7,715 nt of DNA from CAZRHH01 sp964599885 (GTDB lineage Bacteria > Chloroflexota > Dehalococcoidia > DSTF01 > JACRBR01): positions 1-7,715 of the forward strand of contig CAZRHH010000111.1 of assembly GCA_964599885.1 (NCBI GenBank), given 5' to 3'. Each line of letters opens with the position of its first letter. Positions within the stretch are counted from its first letter, which is position 1. Shown piece after piece: positions 6,084 to 7,715 of the stretch. The notes below the pieces were generated by a model. That model made no database searches, was not told the origin of the DNA, and saw only the letters and a list, made by a program, of their open reading frames with translations. Position numbers and translations under genes: made by a program.

Positions 6084-6102
6084 CCCTAGACCGGGCCGAT
6101 GC

Positions 6103-7578
6103 TCACCGCCTGTCCCGCACCCTCGCGACGCAGTGCTTTGCGCTGAGAACGGCGAGTGGGTGGGGCTCCCCCCGACCGACGCGCACTCGCTCGTACTCGA
6201 TGTTCAGCGCGCTCGTCGTATTGATGCCGTAGAGGTCGAATGTATTGCTGTCGACTACGTATACAAATGCGTCGGGCGGCAATGGTACACACTGCTCCCG
6301 GACAGCGGCGATCATCTCGGCATAGGCTACGGACTGACCGTGGATCCACGACTGTTGCTTTCGTGACTGCTGCGCCGCCATCAGCCCGACGACGATCGCC
6401 GCTGCGAGCAGAACCGAGACTAGCGGTTTCTGCGCGCGCCCCGGAAGCGCGCGCATTGCGCACACGCACTCAGACACAACGAAACCGAGGAATGGAGCGG
6501 TCGCGACATATGTGTATCGCCACTCTGTCAGGTGGAAGCCAGAGAAAGGAAGGATGCCCAGAAGACTCCAGAGAAAGAAGAACACTGGCACACGCTGTCT
6601 CGCCGCGAGTGCGAATACGCCCAACGCGAGAAAACCCGCGCCCAAAGCTACCCTCGCTCGGTCCGCCGCCGGCGCTTCCGTCGTGTGAGGGAAGCCCATC
6701 CTCTCCAGGTAGTACCAACCATTTTCGAGGACATGCCATCCCAGCGCATAAGACTCGCCCTCTATGGAGAGGTACTCATGCACGAACGCAAACGTCCCAT
6801 AGATCGCAGTCACCAGCGCCAAGGGGATGAACGCCATGACAATTTCGCGCATCGACCGCCGCCGTTCGGATTCCGGCGTCGCCAGGGTCACCAATATGAG
6901 CAGGGGGAATCCAATGATCGCGGATTCCTTTGACATGTATCCCACTGCTAGCGAAAGCGTCGTGAGGGCCACGAGGACAGCCGAAAAGCCACGCGATGCC
7001 GTGAGGAACGCGTGGTACATGAGCAGCGCACCAAGGACGAGCACCATCGCCATCAGTTCAGAGAACTGGGAGATCCACGTCACGGCAAATTCATACGAGG
7101 GCCAGACTACGATGAGCATGGAAAGCGCGATCGCTCCGGCGAGAGATCCCATCAAGCGCAGGAACAGCACGCCGACCAAGGCGGCGAATAGTCCATGCAA
7201 CAGTACGTTCACAACGTGGTAACCGATGGGGTTCAGCCCGAACAGGCTGTATTCAGCGTAGAAGAAAAGTCCTGCAGCCGGCCGCCAGAATTGCGACGGC
7301 GCTTCGAAGGGTGTCGCCGCGGGAAATGTGAACTCCCGCACGATCAGAGTACCGAAGCCTTGCGAACTGACGGCGTTTAGCCAAATGAAATCGTCTAGGG
7401 CGAAGTAATCGGAAAGTCGCGGTGCGTACAAGATCAGAGCGATCGCGATCGCCATGCCAACGATGAGAATGCCGCGTGCCACCCCTGACAGTATCGATCG
7501 CGCGTAGACGGGAGTCTCCTCCCGAGTGGAACCCGATCCAGGTACGAGACGATCGCCGACCTTGAGCCGACCTAGCAT
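6103..7578 (-). CDS. Polytopic membrane protein, probable GT-C superfamily glycosyltransferase
   Basis: The protein has 491 residues. A short basic N-terminus precedes the first TM helix (about 36-53). The first outside loop carries the acidic motif FALDDFIWL (Asp62-Asp63), the position of the catalytic Asp in GT-C enzymes, which use polyprenyl-phosphate sugars. FWRPAAGLFFYAEYSLFGLNPIGYHVVNVLLHGL (about 97-130) is the RP...YSLFGLNP..YH..N.LLH signature seen in many bacterial GT39/TMTC-like proteins. About ten hydrophobic helices follow. A soluble outside domain of about 80 residues closes the protein (about 415-491: LPPDAFVYVVDSNTFDLYGINTTSALN). The likely role is transfer of a sugar to a lipid, glycan or protein at the outer face of the membrane; donor and acceptor are unknown. 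The ATG at 7576-7578 is the first suitable start, has no Shine-Dalgarno, and has a TAAGAT box 6 nt upstream. By eye the GC content is a little lower than in the neighbouring genes (one 60-base line about 58% against about 63% in the SDR gene). Confidence 0.8.
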   Translation of the reverse strand: MLGRLKVGDRLVPGSGSTREETPVYARSILSGVARGILIVGMAIAIALILYAPRLSDYFALDDFIWLNAVSSQGFGTLIVREFTFPAATPFEAPSQFWRPAAGLFFYAEYSLFGLNPIGYHVVNVLLHGLFAALVGVLFLRLMGSLAGAIALSMLIVVWPSYEFAVTWISQFSELMAMVLVLGALLMYHAFLTASRGFSAVLVALTTLSLAVGYMSKESAIIGFPLLILVTLATPESERRRSMREIVMAFIPLALVTAIYGTFAFVHEYLSIEGESYALGWHVLENGWYYLERMGFPHTTEAPAADRARVALGAGFLALGVFALAARQRVPVFFFLWSLLGILPFSGFHLTEWRYTYVATAPFLGFVVSECVCAMRALPGRAQKPLVSVLLAAAIVVGLMAAQQSRKQQSWIHGQSVAYAEMIAAVREQCVPLPPDAFVYVVDSNTFDLYGINTTSALNIEYERVRVGRGEPHPLAVLSAKHCVARVRDRR

Positions 7579-7584
7579 GCACGC

Positions 7585-7590
7585 ATCTTA
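7585..7590 (-). promoter_or_regulatory. Candidate -10 box of the GT-C gene
   Basis: Minus-strand TAAGAT (TANNNT) ends 6 nt before the ATG, and no Shine-Dalgarno is present, as at tesB. A TTGGCG about 19 nt upstream could be a weak -35. Weak evidence on its own. Confidence 0.3.
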
Positions 7591-7715
7591 GTCTAGTCGC
7601 CACGCGATGCGCCAAACGATGCGGTGGGGGCACGCTCGGCGCCGTAGCACGTTCACGAGCGCTCTGGCGCGCGGCCGAGACGCGCGCTGGCGGCGTCGCG
7701 CGGGCCGATGCGGCC
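7588..7715 (-). other. Edge segment; possible C-terminal end of an upstream minus-strand gene
   Basis: One minus-strand frame is open from the right edge to a TAA at 7590-7588, 9 nt before the GT-C start. It would end ...RALVNVLRRRACPHRIVWRIAWRLD. By my count, third codon positions are GC-rich (34 of 43), which suits coding sequence. The peptide is very Arg-rich, however, as non-coding frames of GC-rich DNA often are, and other frames are also open here. I do not recognise a family. Confidence 0.25.

Noticed and set aside
6000..6102. Possible tRNA or small RNA in the SDR/GT-C gap
   Set aside because: The 9-bp pairing and a GTTAAACCCGCG stretch caught my eye, but no cloverleaf, T-loop consensus (GTTCRA) or anticodon arm can be formed.

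Overview
The window looks like ordinary chromosome from a high-GC bacterium, most likely a Chloroflexota member (Dehalococcoidia-like). That assignment is an inference. It rests on the pairing of an ECF sigma factor with a one-TM DUF5666 protein carrying a Chloroflexota-type N-terminus, on a GT-C membrane protein of a style common there, and on the GC-rich codon use. There are no RNA genes, insertion sequences, CRISPR arrays or phage genes that I can see.

Layout. (1) Bases 1-2249, plus strand: the C-terminal two thirds of dnaE (replicative DNA polymerase III alpha), cut by the left edge. Its OB-fold/C-terminal linker is built from degenerate short tandem repeats. (2) Bases 2250-2340: a short convergent gap with a perfect 17-bp stem-loop. 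(3) Bases 4019-2341, minus strand: a two-gene operon of an ECF sigma factor and, 2 nt downstream, a membrane protein with an anti-sigma-like N-terminus, a DUF5666 domain and an Asp-rich exported tail. (4) Bases 4985-4116, minus strand: tesB-type acyl-CoA thioesterase II with an intact catalytic triad. (5) Bases 5133-5999, plus strand: a classical SDR oxidoreductase divergent from tesB. The 147-bp gap holds an extended -10 for the SDR and a probable leaderless promoter for tesB. (6) Bases 7578-6103, minus strand: a multi-pass GT-C-like glycosyltransferase. (7) Bases 7579-7715: an edge segment with at most the tail of another minus-strand gene.

How the genes work together. The sigma/DUF5666 pair is probably one envelope-responsive regulatory module. 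The thioesterase and SDR are divergent and could both serve acyl/lipid metabolism, but the sequence does not prove a link. dnaE and the GT-C protein are independent.

I found no convincing new multi-gene system. The most unusual items are the tandem-repeat linker inside dnaE, the repetitive poly-Asp tail with a CX8C loop on the putative anti-sigma protein, and the signs of leaderless transcription at tesB and possibly the GT-C gene.
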